DNA of 64,000 nt from Photobacterium lutimaris (lineage in GTDB: Bacteria > Pseudomonadota > Gammaproteobacteria > Enterobacterales > Vibrionaceae), in contig NZ_PYMH01000002.1 of NCBI RefSeq assembly GCF_003025555.1, positions 558,001 to 622,000 of the forward strand. Direction: 5' to 3'. This document shows positions 24,494 to 33,768 of this stretch, piece by piece; the stretch's first letter is position 1, and every line of letters begins with the position of its first letter. Under the pieces are notes generated by a model, which saw only the letters and a list, made by a program, of their open reading frames with translations, ran no database searches and had not been told where the DNA came from. A program made the translations under genes and the position numbers.

Positions 24494-27391
24494 TTAACCT
24501 AGTTTGCGTTCAGCTTGCGCCGCAACCTGGTTGATTTCTTTTAGTAATGATTCAAAGTCAGACAGAGTCAAACACGGGTTCAAGATCGTGAATTTCAGGG
24601 CAACGTTGCCCTCTACCACGGTCTCGCCCAGTACCGCCTTGCCTTCAACAAGTGCATCAATGCGTAGTTGTTTGTTAATTCCATCGAGTGCCGACTCATC
24701 GTTGTTGCCAATATAACGGAACAACACGGTTGATAGCGCCGGATCAGCCAGCAGCTCAAATTCTGCCGACTTGTTAACCATATCAGCAACCAGCTGCGTT
24801 TGGTTCAGAAGGTGATCATACATCGCACCCAACGCCTGAGGGCCCACGCATTGCATAGTCATCAGCACTTTCAAGGCATCGAAACGCTTAGTGGTCGCAA
24901 TCGACTTATCCACCAAATTCGGTAGCAGATCATCTTCACGGTTCAGGTAGTCAGCATGGTGAAGCAGGTACTTAAAGTTCTCTTTGTCTTTAATGAGTAC
25001 CGCACCGCAGCTGATTGGCTGGAAGAACAATTTGTGGAAATCCACACTGACAGAGTCAGCCTTCTCAATACCGTGCAGGCGAGTCTTATGACGGCTCAGG
25101 ATCAGTGCACCACCATAAGCGCCATCGACATGTAACCATAGGTTATGCTGCTTGGCCACATCCGCCATGCCGGTCAGATCATCAATCGCACCGTGATCGG
25201 TAGTACCTGCGGTACCCACCATCGCAAATGGCAGCAAGCCCTCGTTTTTCAACGTTTCAATGGTGTTGACCAAGGAAGCCAGTTTGATCGTACCGTCAGG
25301 GTTGGTATCGACAGTGACGACTGCATTTTCACCCAGCCCCATTAGTGATGCTGATTTCTGAACCGTGAAGTGTGATTTCTTCGAACACAAAATACGAAGC
25401 TTACCTGCATAATCCGGTAGGCCTAGTTTTTGGATGTTGTGACCGGAAATCGTATCGGCCGCCCAATCGCGTGCCAGCAACAAGCCCATGAGATTTGACT
25501 GGGTACCACCACTGGTGAATACGCCATCTGCTTGGTTGCCCAATTGATATAACTCGCATAGCCAATCAACCACTTTCTGCTCTACGAAGGTGGCGGCACT
25601 TGCCTGATCCCACGAGTCCATTGACTGATTCAAGGCAGCAATGAACGCTTCAGCGGCAACCGCTGGTAGCAATGGCGGCGTGTGTAAGTGAGCAATACAA
25701 TGCGGATGCTGAACCATGATAGAGTTCTTGGCAATCAGTTCACCGGTCTGCTCAATCACCAAATCTAGTGGCATTTGCTGGTTATCAAGATCAATGTTGT
25801 TGATCATAGCTTTCAGCTGCTGCGGATCCATGCCCGAGTACGGAGTCTCTGTGTTCTCAAAAACATGCTTCAGTACACGCGTGGTTTGGTTGAGTGCCGC
25901 TTCGAATTCGTCCGCACCGCCTTTACCGGTATGGATGAAGTGCTGATACCAGTCTGCAGCGTCAGCAACAGCGGGCTCTTTAATCTGGGCTGGGCCTGCC
26001 GTTGCCAGTATCGCTTTGCTCATTGTATCAATGGCAAAATCCAACTGCTCATAAGAGATAATCAATGGCGGAAGGAAGCGCAATACCGACCCTTGTCGGC
26101 CACCTTTTTCGATGATCAAGCCACGCTCAAGTGCAGCGCGCTGAATAGCGATGGTCAACTCAGGATCAGCCTCTGGCTCACCGAATTTATTCTTGGAACC
26201 ATCTGGCTTACAAATTTCGATGCCTAGCATCAAACCTTTGCCGCGGACTTCGGCGATGCAGTCAGTATATTGGGCAATACGTTCCAACCCTTCACGCAGG
26301 TATTGGCCTGCTTTTTGAGCGTGCTCAACCAGGTTATCACGGCGAATAATTTCAAGCGCTTTCGCCCCTGTTGCCATCGCCAACTGGTTACCACGGAAGG
26401 TCCCTGTATGCTCACCTGGCTTCCATGTATCGATTGACTTATCAAAGATAAGTACAGACATAGGCAGACCACCGCCTACCGCTTTCGATAGACACAGGAT
26501 GTCAGGAGTAATGCCAGACTCTTCAAAAGCAAAGTTAGAGCCGGTCTTGCCAATGCCACACTGGATCTCATCAAAGATCAGCAGGATACCGTGCTCATGA
26601 GTAATGCGGCGCAACTCACGCAACCAGAATGCTGGCGCAGGGAGCACACCACCTTCGCCTTGAACAGGTTCGACGATAATCGCTGCAGGCTTTTGCACAC
26701 CACTCTCATCATCATTAAGCATGCGCTCGATGTAGCGAAGAGTCTGCTTGGCACCCTCATCACCGTGAATACCAAACGGGCAGCGTAGGCTGTAAGGGAA
26801 AGGAAGGAAATGAACATCAGCCATCAGGCCTTGACGGCGGGCTTTGGTATTGAGGTTACCCATCATCGCCATGGTGCCGTTGGTCATACCATGATATGCA
26901 CCATGGAAGGCTGCCATGGTATTACGACCCGTGGTTTGCTTTGCGAGCTTAATTGCCGCTTCTACGGCATCAGCACCTGATGGGCCACAGAACTGAATAC
27001 GGGCATTTTTCGCAAACTCATCAGGGAGGAAGTTCATCAACTCCTTGATGAATTTATCTTTAACTGGTGTCGTGATATCCAGCGTCTGGTATGGCAGGCC
27101 AGCATGTAACTGATCAATAATGGCCTGGTTTATTTCAGGGTGGTTATACCCCATCGCCAATGTGCCGGCACCGGCTAGGCAATCCAGAAACAGTTGGCCA
27201 CGACTGTCTTCGACCAGCGCTCCTGAAGCCTTGGCAATAGCCAATGGCAAACGACGTGGATACGAGCGCACTTCGGATTCATAATGCTCTTGACTAAGCA
27301 GCAACTCATCAGGCGTTAAATCATAAACATCATGCACAACAGGTACATTCGAAGCGAGTTTTAGCTCATCAAGGTCAAACACATTACTCAT
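24494..27391 (-). CDS. Fused diaminobutyrate-2-oxoglutarate aminotransferase / L-2,4-diaminobutyrate decarboxylase
   Basis: 965 residues with two PLP enzymes in one chain. The N-terminal half (to about residue 450) is a class III aminotransferase (GYNHPEINQAI, FDEIQCGIGKTG, LSKAVGGGLPMS with its PLP Lys) that makes diaminobutyrate from aspartate semialdehyde. The C-terminal half is a group II decarboxylase (FTSGGTQSNLMGLLLARDWA, HVDGAYGGALILS, SVDFHKLFFQPISCG with its PLP Lys) that yields 1,3-diaminopropane. This fusion is characteristic of Vibrionaceae. The start at 27391 (MSNVFDLDEL) has GGAAAAG just upstream; 27403 (MEKNMSN) is an alternative, and a GTG frame extension to 27484 is unlikely. 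It is the first gene of the norspermidine group. Confidence 0.94.
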   Translation of the reverse strand: MSNVFDLDELKLASNVPVVHDVYDLTPDELLLSQEHYESEVRSYPRRLPLAIAKASGALVEDSRGQLFLDCLAGAGTLAMGYNHPEINQAIIDQLHAGLPYQTLDITTPVKDKFIKELMNFLPDEFAKNARIQFCGPSGADAVEAAIKLAKQTTGRNTMAAFHGAYHGMTNGTMAMMGNLNTKARRQGLMADVHFLPFPYSLRCPFGIHGDEGAKQTLRYIERMLNDDESGVQKPAAIIVEPVQGEGGVLPAPAFWLRELRRITHEHGILLIFDEIQCGIGKTGSNFAFEESGITPDILCLSKAVGGGLPMSVLIFDKSIDTWKPGEHTGTFRGNQLAMATGAKALEIIRRDNLVEHAQKAGQYLREGLERIAQYTDCIAEVRGKGLMLGIEICKPDGSKNKFGEPEADPELTIAIQRAALERGLIIEKGGRQGSVLRFLPPLIISYEQLDFAIDTMSKAILATAGPAQIKEPAVADAADWYQHFIHTGKGGADEFEAALNQTTRVLKHVFENTETPYSGMDPQQLKAMINNIDLDNQQMPLDLVIEQTGELIAKNSIMVQHPHCIAHLHTPPLLPAVAAEAFIAALNQSMDSWDQASAATFVEQKVVDWLCELYQLGNQADGVFTSGGTQSNLMGLLLARDWAADTISGHNIQKLGLPDYAGKLRILCSKKSHFTVQKSASLMGLGENAVVTVDTNPDGTIKLASLVNTIETLKNEGLLPFAMVGTAGTTDHGAIDDLTGMADVAKQHNLWLHVDGAYGGALILSRHKTRLHGIEKADSVSVDFHKLFFQPISCGAVLIKDKENFKYLLHHADYLNREDDLLPNLVDKSIATTKRFDALKVLMTMQCVGPQALGAMYDHLLNQTQLVADMVNKSAEFELLADPALSTVLFRYIGNNDESALDGINKQLRIDALVEGKAVLGETVVEGNVALKFTILNPCLTLSDFESLLKEINQVAAQAERKLG

Positions 27392-27484
27392 GTTCTTTTC
27401 CATTTGAAACACCGCACCCCTTGCTATCTTCTCCACTGATATCAATGTCAAAAGTGGTTTTTTGTTCAGCACTACAAGCACCAC

Positions 27485-27547
27485 CTAGTAATCGGTGATG
27501 TGATTGGTGTGAACTGGAGAAAGTATCAAGGTTCGGTGCAGTTGCAT
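27485..27547 (-). CDS. Possible leader peptide upstream of the norspermidine operon (20 residues)
   Basis: An ATG-started frame, MQLHRTLILSPVHTNHITDY, ends at a TAG 94 bases before the dat/ddc start. The ribosome-binding site (TAGAAG) is weak. A longer frame on the same strand, TTG at 27575 to 27384, overlaps it and runs across the dat/ddc start. Either could couple translation to polyamine level, but nothing more than position supports this. Confidence 0.2.
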   Translation of the reverse strand: MQLHRTLILSPVHTNHITDY

Positions 27548-27840
27548 CTTCTATAGATGCATTGACTATAGACAACCGATAGCTTGCGCTCTCGGCGTAA
27601 CCGAAAACAAACTGATTACCTAGACAAATGTTTGTCTAAATGCCTGCCGACAAAAGCGACTGCATGTGATCAGAAAGTCAAATACCAGTAATTGTGATCA
27701 GGATGATCAAGGCTCAGTAATAATACTGCAGTTGGGTAAGACAAAGCTGATTAGAGTAATAAGAGTAAAAGTATTCACTGTTGGGTTCCTTCAATATGCG
27801 CCTGCGTTTTGACTACAGGACCGCACTATTAATGCCCTTC

Positions 27841-27860
27841 TACTAACCCTAAGGTTAGTA
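27841..27860. repeat. Inverted repeat TACTAACC-N4-GGTTAGTA
   Basis: Perfect 8-bp arms around CTAA, about 450 bp upstream of the norspermidine operon. The form is that of an operator for a dimeric regulator; the small XRE protein encoded at 28488 is a possible partner. Confidence 0.45.
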
Positions 27861-28487
27861 CCTACGGCGCATCAAGTGGCAATCAGCCCGAATACCGCTT
27901 GATACAATGTGCCTCAGAAATGTGCTGCTGAGATTGCGCAGAAAAGTAACACACCAGAAATGTGTATGCCAGAAATATTTAATTGAATTATGTGTCAAAA
28001 TCTAACTTTATGATCACCAACTACCAAACACCGAAATATCAGCCATACAAACCATAAAACACAGGCATTACAGAATATTAATAAGCAATCAACCAAGACT
28101 TTCAGTCTTACATGCTAGCGCCGTTGTGTTTCTGGCTATCGGCAAGGCTCACTGATGAGGCATATTATTCTATTCCCCTCCCCATCAGGTACAGAGCTCT
28201 GATTTTCGCCAGCGGCTAATGGCCTGTTAAGAAACCACTTTTCGCGCTCAGTCTCCGCCAACTGCTTTCTTTTCCTGAGTTCTCCCCCTACCTACTATGG
28301 TGAACCTGGGTATTGATGTGAACGTGGGGCTCCCTAACAGAAAGAGTTAAGTTAACGGAATATATTTCCGATGTGTAATTAACAAAAATCAACATGACAA
28401 TTTATTAACACCAAAGCGTTGACTTGCAATCATTTTGTAAATTAATAATATGCAATATAAAGCGGTGAAGGGGAAAAGTGTAATCGC

Positions 28488-28787
28488 TCAGTCAGAGCTA
28501 CCCGCAACTATGAGTCCGTTGCTTTCAAAAATATTGATGATTCTCTCGCCCACTCTCTTATCTGTATTAGTAAGACCTAACATATCTGTAACTTCACACT
28601 TTAAACAATTACAGATCCGATAAAGCGTTGATAATTTTATGTCTGACTTATTTGACTCAATATCAATATAAGTTCTTCTAGACACATTAATGCACCTGGC
28701 TACCTGAATTTGTGTTTTTCCACGAAACTCTCTGAGTGTTTTAATTCGATGAGCTACAAACTCAGGTTCATAAGTATTAAGTTGCAT
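28488..28787 (-). CDS. XRE-family helix-turn-helix regulator
   Basis: 99 residues, essentially one Cro/CI-type HTH: IKTLREFRGKTQIQVARCINVSRRTYIDIESNKSDIKLSTLYRICNCLKCEVTDML (residues about 15-70), with a short C-terminal tail. The start ATG at 28787 has AAGGA upstream. Such single-domain proteins act as local repressors. It is AT-richer than its neighbours and has no toxin partner beside it. Because it lies alone upstream of the norspermidine operon, a role in that operon is possible but unproven. Confidence 0.8.
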   Translation of the reverse strand: MQLNTYEPEFVAHRIKTLREFRGKTQIQVARCINVSRRTYIDIESNKSDIKLSTLYRICNCLKCEVTDMLGLTNTDKRVGERIINIFESNGLIVAGSSD

Positions 28788-29048
28788 CTATCCTTACCAT
28801 GTTCAAGAAATCCTACGTCACTGTTGGGAACATAATACAGCGGTGAAATATACTAAGCAGAATTAGAAGCATAAATTCTCTTCACCGGTGGTCATTATAC
28901 TTTCATTAAAAATACATGTAAATTACTCAACCAATCTCACATTGTGAAAATACAGTCTCATTCAGCCATCATCAAAATGTTAATTAGATCACAAATCAGC
29001 CAGTGGATACAACTTTGCTTATCAAAAAAAAGAAATGTATCATTTTTA

Positions 29049-29076
29049 TTGATAGCTGGGGTTTTTATGCGATAAT
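29049..29076 (+). promoter_or_regulatory. Extended -10 sigma-70 promoter of the candidate small RNA
   Basis: TTGATA at 29049-29054, 16-base spacer, TGC followed by GATAAT at 29071-29076. The -35 match is 5 of 6 and the -10 has an upstream TG extension, which makes it one of the best promoters in the window. Confidence 0.65.
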
Positions 29077-29082
29077 AGGCTC

Positions 29083-29157
29083 ATCTTGATGATTTAAGCC
29101 TTATCAAGAGTTCTACATTCTTTTACCGTCGTACCCCTTTTGTGCGACGGCTTTTTC
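29083..29157 (+). ncRNA. Candidate small RNA, about 75 nt
   Basis: Bounded by an extended -10 promoter (start expected near 29083) and a strong intrinsic terminator ending near 29157, with no open frame of useful length between. The 5' 40 bases are AT-rich and largely unpaired, as in Hfq-binding antisense RNAs, and the 3' end is a hairpin with T tail. It does not match Spot 42, RyhB, Qrr, GcvB, SdsR or 6S RNA as I remember them. It could instead be an abortive leader, but no gene follows on this strand. Confidence 0.5.
29126..29157 (+). terminator. Orphan intrinsic terminator
   Basis: CCGTCGTAC pairs with GTGCGACGG (one G-T pair) around a 7-base loop, then CTTTTTCTC. No protein gene precedes it on the plus strand for over a kilobase, which is the main argument for a small RNA here. 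Confidence 0.85.
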
Positions 29158-29457
29158 TCTTCAAAGTCACTTTTACCCTTCACCATTTCCATTAATTTTT
29201 GTCTTATTCGTTACCCCTTCTCGTTAACAAGTCCCCCTTCAATGATAATACCGTCCCGATCTTATTTTACTTTGGTTGATCCGTTCATTATTCCCCATGA
29301 TTAAAGGAAATGTCTAAGTACGGTCTATCGAATATGAGTAATTGCAACAAGATCAGCATAGTGAAAGCAGAACAGCGATGAATTTTGATAACAGGAAAGA
29401 GTGTCAAATAGCCGTTTTAATCACCAGGCCTCAGTTGACTGATAATATAGAAATAAC

Positions 29458-29490
29458 AAAAAAAGCCCGCAAGCTAAGCTTGCGGGCTTA
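29458..29490 (-). terminator. Terminator of the tRNA-Cys/Gly/Leu operon
   Basis: AAGCCCGCAAGC and GCTTGCGGGCTT pair perfectly around TAA; on the minus strand the stem runs into TTTTTTTG. It lies 9 bases after tRNA-Leu. Confidence 0.92.
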
Positions 29491-29498
29491 ATATGAGA

Positions 29499-29585
29499 TG
29501 GTGCCCCGGGCCGGACTTGAACCGGCACAACGCGAACGTCGAGGGATTTTAAATCCCTTGTGTCTACCAATTCCACCACCAGGGC
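29499..29585 (-). tRNA. tRNA-Leu (TAA)
   Basis: 87 nt with encoded CCA and a long variable arm, as expected for a class II tRNA. The acceptor GCCCTGG pairs with CCGGGGC; the anticodon arm AGGGATTTAAAATCCCT gives TAA. Last gene of the right-hand tRNA operon. Confidence 0.96.
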
Positions 29586-29729
29586 ACGCAATACTTTGCA
29601 ATGCCGTTTAGTAAAGTAAACACCATCTTTATCTTACCGCTTGTTGCCTTACAGTAAGATTTTAATTTGGAGAGACGTGGCCGACTAGGTACAAGAGGTT
29701 CCTCGTTGGAGCACATCAATCTTTAAATT

Positions 29730-29805
29730 TGGAGCGACACACGAGGTTCGAACTCGTGACCTCAACCTTGGCAAGGTTGCGCTCTACCAACTGAGCTAGT
29801 GTCGC
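29730..29805 (-). tRNA. tRNA-Gly (GCC), right copy
   Basis: 76 nt, identical to the tRNA-Gly at 20227. Middle gene of the Cys-Gly-Leu transcript. Confidence 0.97.
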
Positions 29806-29808
29806 AAA

Positions 29809-29882
29809 TGGAGGCGCGTCCCGGAGTCGAACCGAGGTCCACGGATTTGCAATCCGCTGCATAGCCACTCTGCCAACGCGCC
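29809..29882 (-). tRNA. tRNA-Cys (GCA), right copy
   Basis: 74 nt, identical to the tRNA-Cys at 20306. First gene of the Cys-Gly-Leu transcript. Confidence 0.97.
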
Positions 29883-29917
29883 TTAACCTTCGGGTCATCC
29901 CCGTTGGTATGGCAGCC

Positions 29918-29945
29918 ATTTTACACAACTCAATTTTGGTGTCAC
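29918..29945 (-). promoter_or_regulatory. Sigma-70 promoter of the right-hand tRNA operon
   Basis: On the minus strand GTGACA, 16-base spacer, TAAAAT, 35 bases before tRNA-Cys. It shares no sequence with the promoter of the left copy. Confidence 0.65.
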
Positions 29946-30130
29946 GGAAAAAATGAGAAAACCCGTTCATTCGGTTTATTTTCAACCAACTGCGTTGAAA
30001 AACAACAATGAACGAGCAAATGTTCATCAAGTCTCATGAGAAATTCTCATTTCTCAGAGAATTACCAAAAATGAAACACCTATCCTCGACTATATTTCTC
30101 ATGCCTTTTAAGTCGTTTAATGAGGATTCA

Positions 30131-31285
30131 ATGCGTCATTCTTCCCTATATGCCTCTTTGTTGTTTTTAATTCCTAGCATCTGCCTATCCGCTCCACCAG
30201 CAGGTAAGGGTAACAACAAGACAATCGCGTCAGCACCAAGCTTTAGCGACCCTCTCACCTCATTCGATACCAATCACTGGCAAGCCGCTGATGGCTGGGC
30301 CAACGGTTCTCCATTTTTAAATGCTTGGTCATCGGCAGCGCTGGATTTTAGTAATGATGGATTAGGCGTGGTACTTAGTGACTCCCCGCTGCTCGGTTAT
30401 GCCTACACATCGGGAGAGCTGCGAACTAATGCGTTCTACGGCTATGGGTGTTATGAAGTCGAAATGATGCCGGCAGCCGTCAGTGGGGTTGTCACAGCCT
30501 TCTTTACCTTTATGGGGCCCTTTGACAATACTCAGGGAGGTAATGGGCAGCACAATGAAATAGACATTGAGTTTTTGGGTAATAACACGAATGTCGTCCA
30601 ACTCAATTTCTGGACCAACGATGACCAATATATCAATGGTCATGAAACAATTATTGACTTAGGCTTTGATGCATCACTGTCGTTTAATCATTACGCCTTC
30701 GACTGGAGTGAGACCGGGATAAACTGGTACATCAACAAAGAGCTTGTTTACAGCGTCATTGGAACGACAAATGATCCAACCCCAAACGTCACTGACGGTA
30801 CCCACAAGATAATGATGAACATGTGGCCGGTTGACGCCACGGCTTCTGGCTGGGCTGGTGAGTTTACCTATCCTATGATGCCCATTCTAGGCCAATTCAA
30901 AAATGTTCACTTTACCGAAGGTAATGGATGTACCTTCGATACATCTGAGCCCCCCTCTCCCTCGCCGACGAACAGCTTAATAATTGCTAATCACGAGATC
31001 ACATTGAACAGCAAAGCGACGCAAGCATCAGCGGCGGTAACAGTGACTAACAGTGAAGGAGAGCCACAGCAAGATGTTCTCATTACAGGCCAGTGGTCTG
31101 GTGCCGTAAATGATGGTGACAACGAAAAGATTACCGACCAATCAGGCGATGCATTGTTCTATTCACGCCGAAGTCGAACAGCATCAGGTCGCTATCAATT
31201 TTGTATCACTGGCTTGACTAAAGCTGGTTATTCATGGCCAGCAAACAATAGTGAACAACAATGTTCTGAAATTATCATTCCCTAG
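30131..31285 (+). CDS. Exported GH16 family beta-glucanase (lichenase-like)
   Basis: 384 residues. The start at 30131 is preceded by TGAGGA and opens on a signal peptide ending ICLSA; earlier in-frame starts lie in non-coding-like sequence. The catalytic signature is HNEIDIEFLG, with the nucleophile Glu 143, Asp 145 and acid/base Glu 147, the lichenase form of the GH16 motif. Other family strands are present (TSGELRTNAFYGYGCYEVEM, YAFDWSETGINWYINKELV, IMMNMWP). After a Pro/Ser linker near residue 280 comes an Ig-like C-terminal domain. It should hydrolyse mixed-linked beta-glucan or a related algal glucan outside the cell. It stands between the tRNA operon and pgsA, a place usually without a gene, so it is probably an insertion. 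Confidence 0.9.
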   Translation: MRHSSLYASLLFLIPSICLSAPPAGKGNNKTIASAPSFSDPLTSFDTNHWQAADGWANGSPFLNAWSSAALDFSNDGLGVVLSDSPLLGYAYTSGELRTNAFYGYGCYEVEMMPAAVSGVVTAFFTFMGPFDNTQGGNGQHNEIDIEFLGNNTNVVQLNFWTNDDQYINGHETIIDLGFDASLSFNHYAFDWSETGINWYINKELVYSVIGTTNDPTPNVTDGTHKIMMNMWPVDATASGWAGEFTYPMMPILGQFKNVHFTEGNGCTFDTSEPPSPSPTNSLIIANHEITLNSKATQASAAVTVTNSEGEPQQDVLITGQWSGAVNDGDNEKITDQSGDALFYSRRSRTASGRYQFCITGLTKAGYSWPANNSEQQCSEIIIP

Positions 31286-31291
31286 ATAATG

Positions 31292-31317
31292 GAAAAGCGG
31301 CTCATAGCCGCTTTTCT
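31292..31317. terminator. Bidirectional terminator between the GH16 gene and pgsA
   Basis: GAAAAGCGGCT and AGCCGCTTTTC form a perfect 11-bp stem around CAT. Both strands end the stem in a T-rich run, and the two flanking genes converge on it. Confidence 0.88.
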
Positions 31318-31339
31318 AATGAGGGTCGTTTCACATTAC

Positions 31340-31897
31340 TTAGAGATGCTCAGAATTGAGCAAATCATGCTTAGCCGCTTTGAGGTAGATGTACATCGAC
31401 CAGTAGGTCAGGAACATTGCTACATACAGTGCAATATAACCCGTCCAGATCATCCACTCGTTTGGGTGCCACAGCAGAACGATGAGTGCGACCATCTGAG
31501 CCCCAGTTTTCACCTTGCCAACCCAAGAAACAGCCACACTTGAGCGTTTGCCAAGCTCAGCCATCCACTCGCGCAGTGCAGAGATGATGATCTCACGGCC
31601 AATCATAGTAATAGCCGGAATCGTCACCCATACCGAGTTATAGTGTTCGACAACCAGTACCATCGCCGCCGCCACCATCACCTTATCGGCAACCGGGTCA
31701 ATAAACGCACCAAAGCGCGTTGTCTGATTAAGCTTACGGGCCAGATAACCGTCAAACCAATCTGTTACGCCGGCAATCAAGAAAATCAATGCAGTCGCAA
31801 AAGGAGACCAGCTATACGGTAAGTAAAAGGTGATCACGAAAAATGGAATCAAAATTAACCGTATGAAGCTTAGAATGTTCGGAATTGTTAAACGCAT
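31340..31897 (-). CDS. pgsA: CDP-diacylglycerol-glycerol-3-phosphate 3-phosphatidyltransferase
   Basis: 185 residues, integral membrane enzyme that makes phosphatidylglycerophosphate, the first committed step to phosphatidylglycerol and cardiolipin. The CDP-alcohol phosphotransferase motif is intact: [28 protein letters not shown], with its DG-x2-AR-x8-G-x3-D-x3-D spacing. Hydrophobic segments frame it on both sides, and the length matches other gammaproteobacterial PgsA. It lies 38 bases downstream of uvrC on the same strand, the standard order. Confidence 0.96.
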   Translation of the reverse strand: MRLTIPNILSFIRLILIPFFVITFYLPYSWSPFATALIFLIAGVTDWFDGYLARKLNQTTRFGAFIDPVADKVMVAAAMVLVVEHYNSVWVTIPAITMIGREIIISALREWMAELGKRSSVAVSWVGKVKTGAQMVALIVLLWHPNEWMIWTGYIALYVAMFLTYWSMYIYLKAAKHDLLNSEHL

Positions 31898-31935
31898 AAT
31901 TCTTCGTTCTTATTGTGTAGATGTACCGCGCTGGC

Positions 31936-33768
31936 CTAATGATTCAGCGCGTCAAAAATTTTTTCTGCCATAGCACGACTGATGCCCGGCACCTTTGCGA
32001 TTTCTTCTCTGCTAGCTTTCTTCAGTTCCTGTAGGCCACCCATATACTTGAGCAATGCTTGCCGACGTTTCGGGCCTATGCCCTCTATGTCTTCCAAAGC
32101 ACTGCGTTTTCTTACTTTTGCACGTTGGGCACGGTGACCACTAATTGCATGATTGTGACTCTCGTCCCTGATGTGTTGAATTAAATGCAACGCTGGAGAA
32201 TCCGCCGGCATCGAAAACTCTTCACCGGTTGTCAGCAACAAAGTTTCCAGCCCTGGCTTTCGAGTGGTCCCTTTGGCAACACCCACGAGCATTGCACGCT
32301 TAGGCCACTCCATCATCAATGGGTTAACTACATCATACGCTCTTGACAGCTGACCTCTACCCCCATCGATAAAAATAATATCAGGAATTCTATCCGGATC
32401 GACTTGTGAGCCATACCTACGCTCCAAAGCTTGCGCCATCGCCGCATAATCATCACCACCAGTGATCCCCGAAATGTTATAGCGACGATACTCTTGCTTC
32501 AGAGGTCCATCTTGATTGAACACTACACAGGAAGCAACCGTCTTCTCCCCCATGGTATGACTGATATCAAAACACTCCATTCGCTCTAGCCTATTTAGCT
32601 GAAGCGCGTCACGCAAAGCGGAGAAACGTTGGTGAACCGTCATCCGGTGACTGAGCTTGCTCGTCAATGCGGTTCTGGCATTAGTTTGTGCCAACCGTTG
32701 GAATTTGGCTTTATTGCCACGGGTACTCGATTTAATCACGATCTTGCGCCCAGCCAACTCGGTGAGGGTATCAGCGATAACCGCTTGCTCATCACCTAGT
32801 GCCTCTCCCAATAGAATTTCGCTCGGGATCACCCTTCCCTCAGCCTGGTTGAGGTAAAATTGGGTCACAAAGCTGGAAAGTACCTCGGTGATCTCGGCGT
32901 CGACTGGCATTTTGGGGAAATAACTGCGGCTCCCAAGGATTTTACCTTGACGGATATAAAGCGCATGGATGCAGGCCATGCCGTTTTCGTAGGCAATGCC
33001 AACGACATCAAGATCGTCGTCACTATCATGGCTGACAAACTGTTGCTCCTGCACACGCCTTAGTGCCTGGATCTGATCGCGATAGGTTGCCGCCTTCTCG
33101 AACGCCAACTGCTGGCTCGCCTGCTCCATTTTCTCGACCATCGAGGTGATGACCTGACGATCTTTACCCCTCAAGAACATCCGGACATAATTAACCTGCT
33201 CGCTGTAATCATCATTGCTCACCAACCCTTTGACACAAGGGCCAAGGCAGCGTCCAATCTGATACATCAAACAAGGACGGCTACGGTTGGCATAGACCGA
33301 GTCTTCACATTGACGGATGGGGAAAATTTTTTGCAATAGATGCAAACTCTCCCTTACCGCACCGCCATCGGGATACGGGCCGAAATACTCACCTTTACGC
33401 TTCTTGGCACCACGATGCATCGACAGGCGAGGATGAGCCGAAGCGCTGAGAAAAATATAAGGGTAAGATTTGTCGTCCCGGAGCAGGACATTATACTTGG
33501 GCAGGTAAAGTTTGATGTAGTTATGCTCAAGGATCAGTGCTTCCGTTTCGGTATGCGTAACGGTGACATCAACCTTGGCAATATTTTTGACTAACGCCCG
33601 CGTCTTCTCCCCAACCACATTGGCGCGGAAGTAACTCGAAAGGCGTTTTTTGAGATCTTTTGCCTTACCGACATAAATGACCTCATCGGCCAGATCATAC
33701 ATCCTGTATACACCTGGCTGATGAGTAACGGTTTTCAGAAAACTCTTTGCGTCAAACGGTTCCGACAC
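31936..33768 (-). CDS. uvrC: UvrABC system subunit C
   Basis: 610 residues, the dual-incision nuclease of nucleotide excision repair. The N-terminal GIY-YIG domain is clear ([25 protein letters not shown]). A Cys cluster region ([25 protein letters not shown]), the UVR UvrB-binding segment, the RNase H-like C-terminal nuclease ([29 protein letters not shown]) and a terminal double helix-hairpin-helix ([21 protein letters not shown]...[12 protein letters not shown]) follow in the normal order. The start is GTG at 33768, overlapping the uvrY stop by one base. Confidence 0.97.
   Translation of the reverse strand: MSEPFDAKSFLKTVTHQPGVYRMYDLADEVIYVGKAKDLKKRLSSYFRANVVGEKTRALVKNIAKVDVTVTHTETEALILEHNYIKLYLPKYNVLLRDDKSYPYIFLSASAHPRLSMHRGAKKRKGEYFGPYPDGGAVRESLHLLQKIFPIRQCEDSVYANRSRPCLMYQIGRCLGPCVKGLVSNDDYSEQVNYVRMFLRGKDRQVITSMVEKMEQASQQLAFEKAATYRDQIQALRRVQEQQFVSHDSDDDLDVVGIAYENGMACIHALYIRQGKILGSRSYFPKMPVDAEITEVLSSFVTQFYLNQAEGRVIPSEILLGEALGDEQAVIADTLTELAGRKIVIKSSTRGNKAKFQRLAQTNARTALTSKLSHRMTVHQRFSALRDALQLNRLERMECFDISHTMGEKTVASCVVFNQDGPLKQEYRRYNISGITGGDDYAAMAQALERRYGSQVDPDRIPDIIFIDGGRGQLSRAYDVVNPLMMEWPKRAMLVGVAKGTTRKPGLETLLLTTGEEFSMPADSPALHLIQHIRDESHNHAISGHRAQRAKVRKRSALEDIEGIGPKRRQALLKYMGGLQELKKASREEIAKVPGISRAMAEKIFDALNH

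Larger units (their letters stand above)
27392..28487. other. 1.1-kb gene-poor region upstream of the norspermidine operon
   Basis: No convincing gene. It contains a possible 20-codon leader peptide (27485-27547, minus), a perfect inverted repeat at 27841-27860, and two copies of CAGAAATGTG (27915 and 27955). The length suggests a long regulated leader or several promoter elements for the operon that begins at 27391, or a decayed gene. Confidence 0.5.
28788..29498. other. Intergenic region with a candidate small RNA
   Basis: 710 bases without a protein gene. It contains a promoter-terminator pair at 29049-29157 (see those entries) and, at the right end, the terminator of the tRNA-Leu operon. 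The rest is AT-rich and shows nothing I can name. Confidence 0.6.
29725..29884. repeat. 160-bp direct repeat, right copy (tRNA-Gly/tRNA-Cys pair)
   Basis: Identical to 20222-20381. This copy is in the usual gammaproteobacterial place beside pgsA, uvrC and uvrY and is followed by tRNA-Leu, so it is probably the ancestral one. Confidence 0.95.

Noticed and set aside
27915..27980. Repeated CAGAAATGTG units as a CRISPR-like or iteron array
   Set aside because: Only two exact copies and one partial copy, with no regular spacer; probably chance or minor regulatory repeats.
29716..30030. 104-codon minus-strand open frame over the tRNA pair
   Set aside because: It runs antisense-free through two tRNA genes and has no protein-like composition; the tRNAs explain the sequence.
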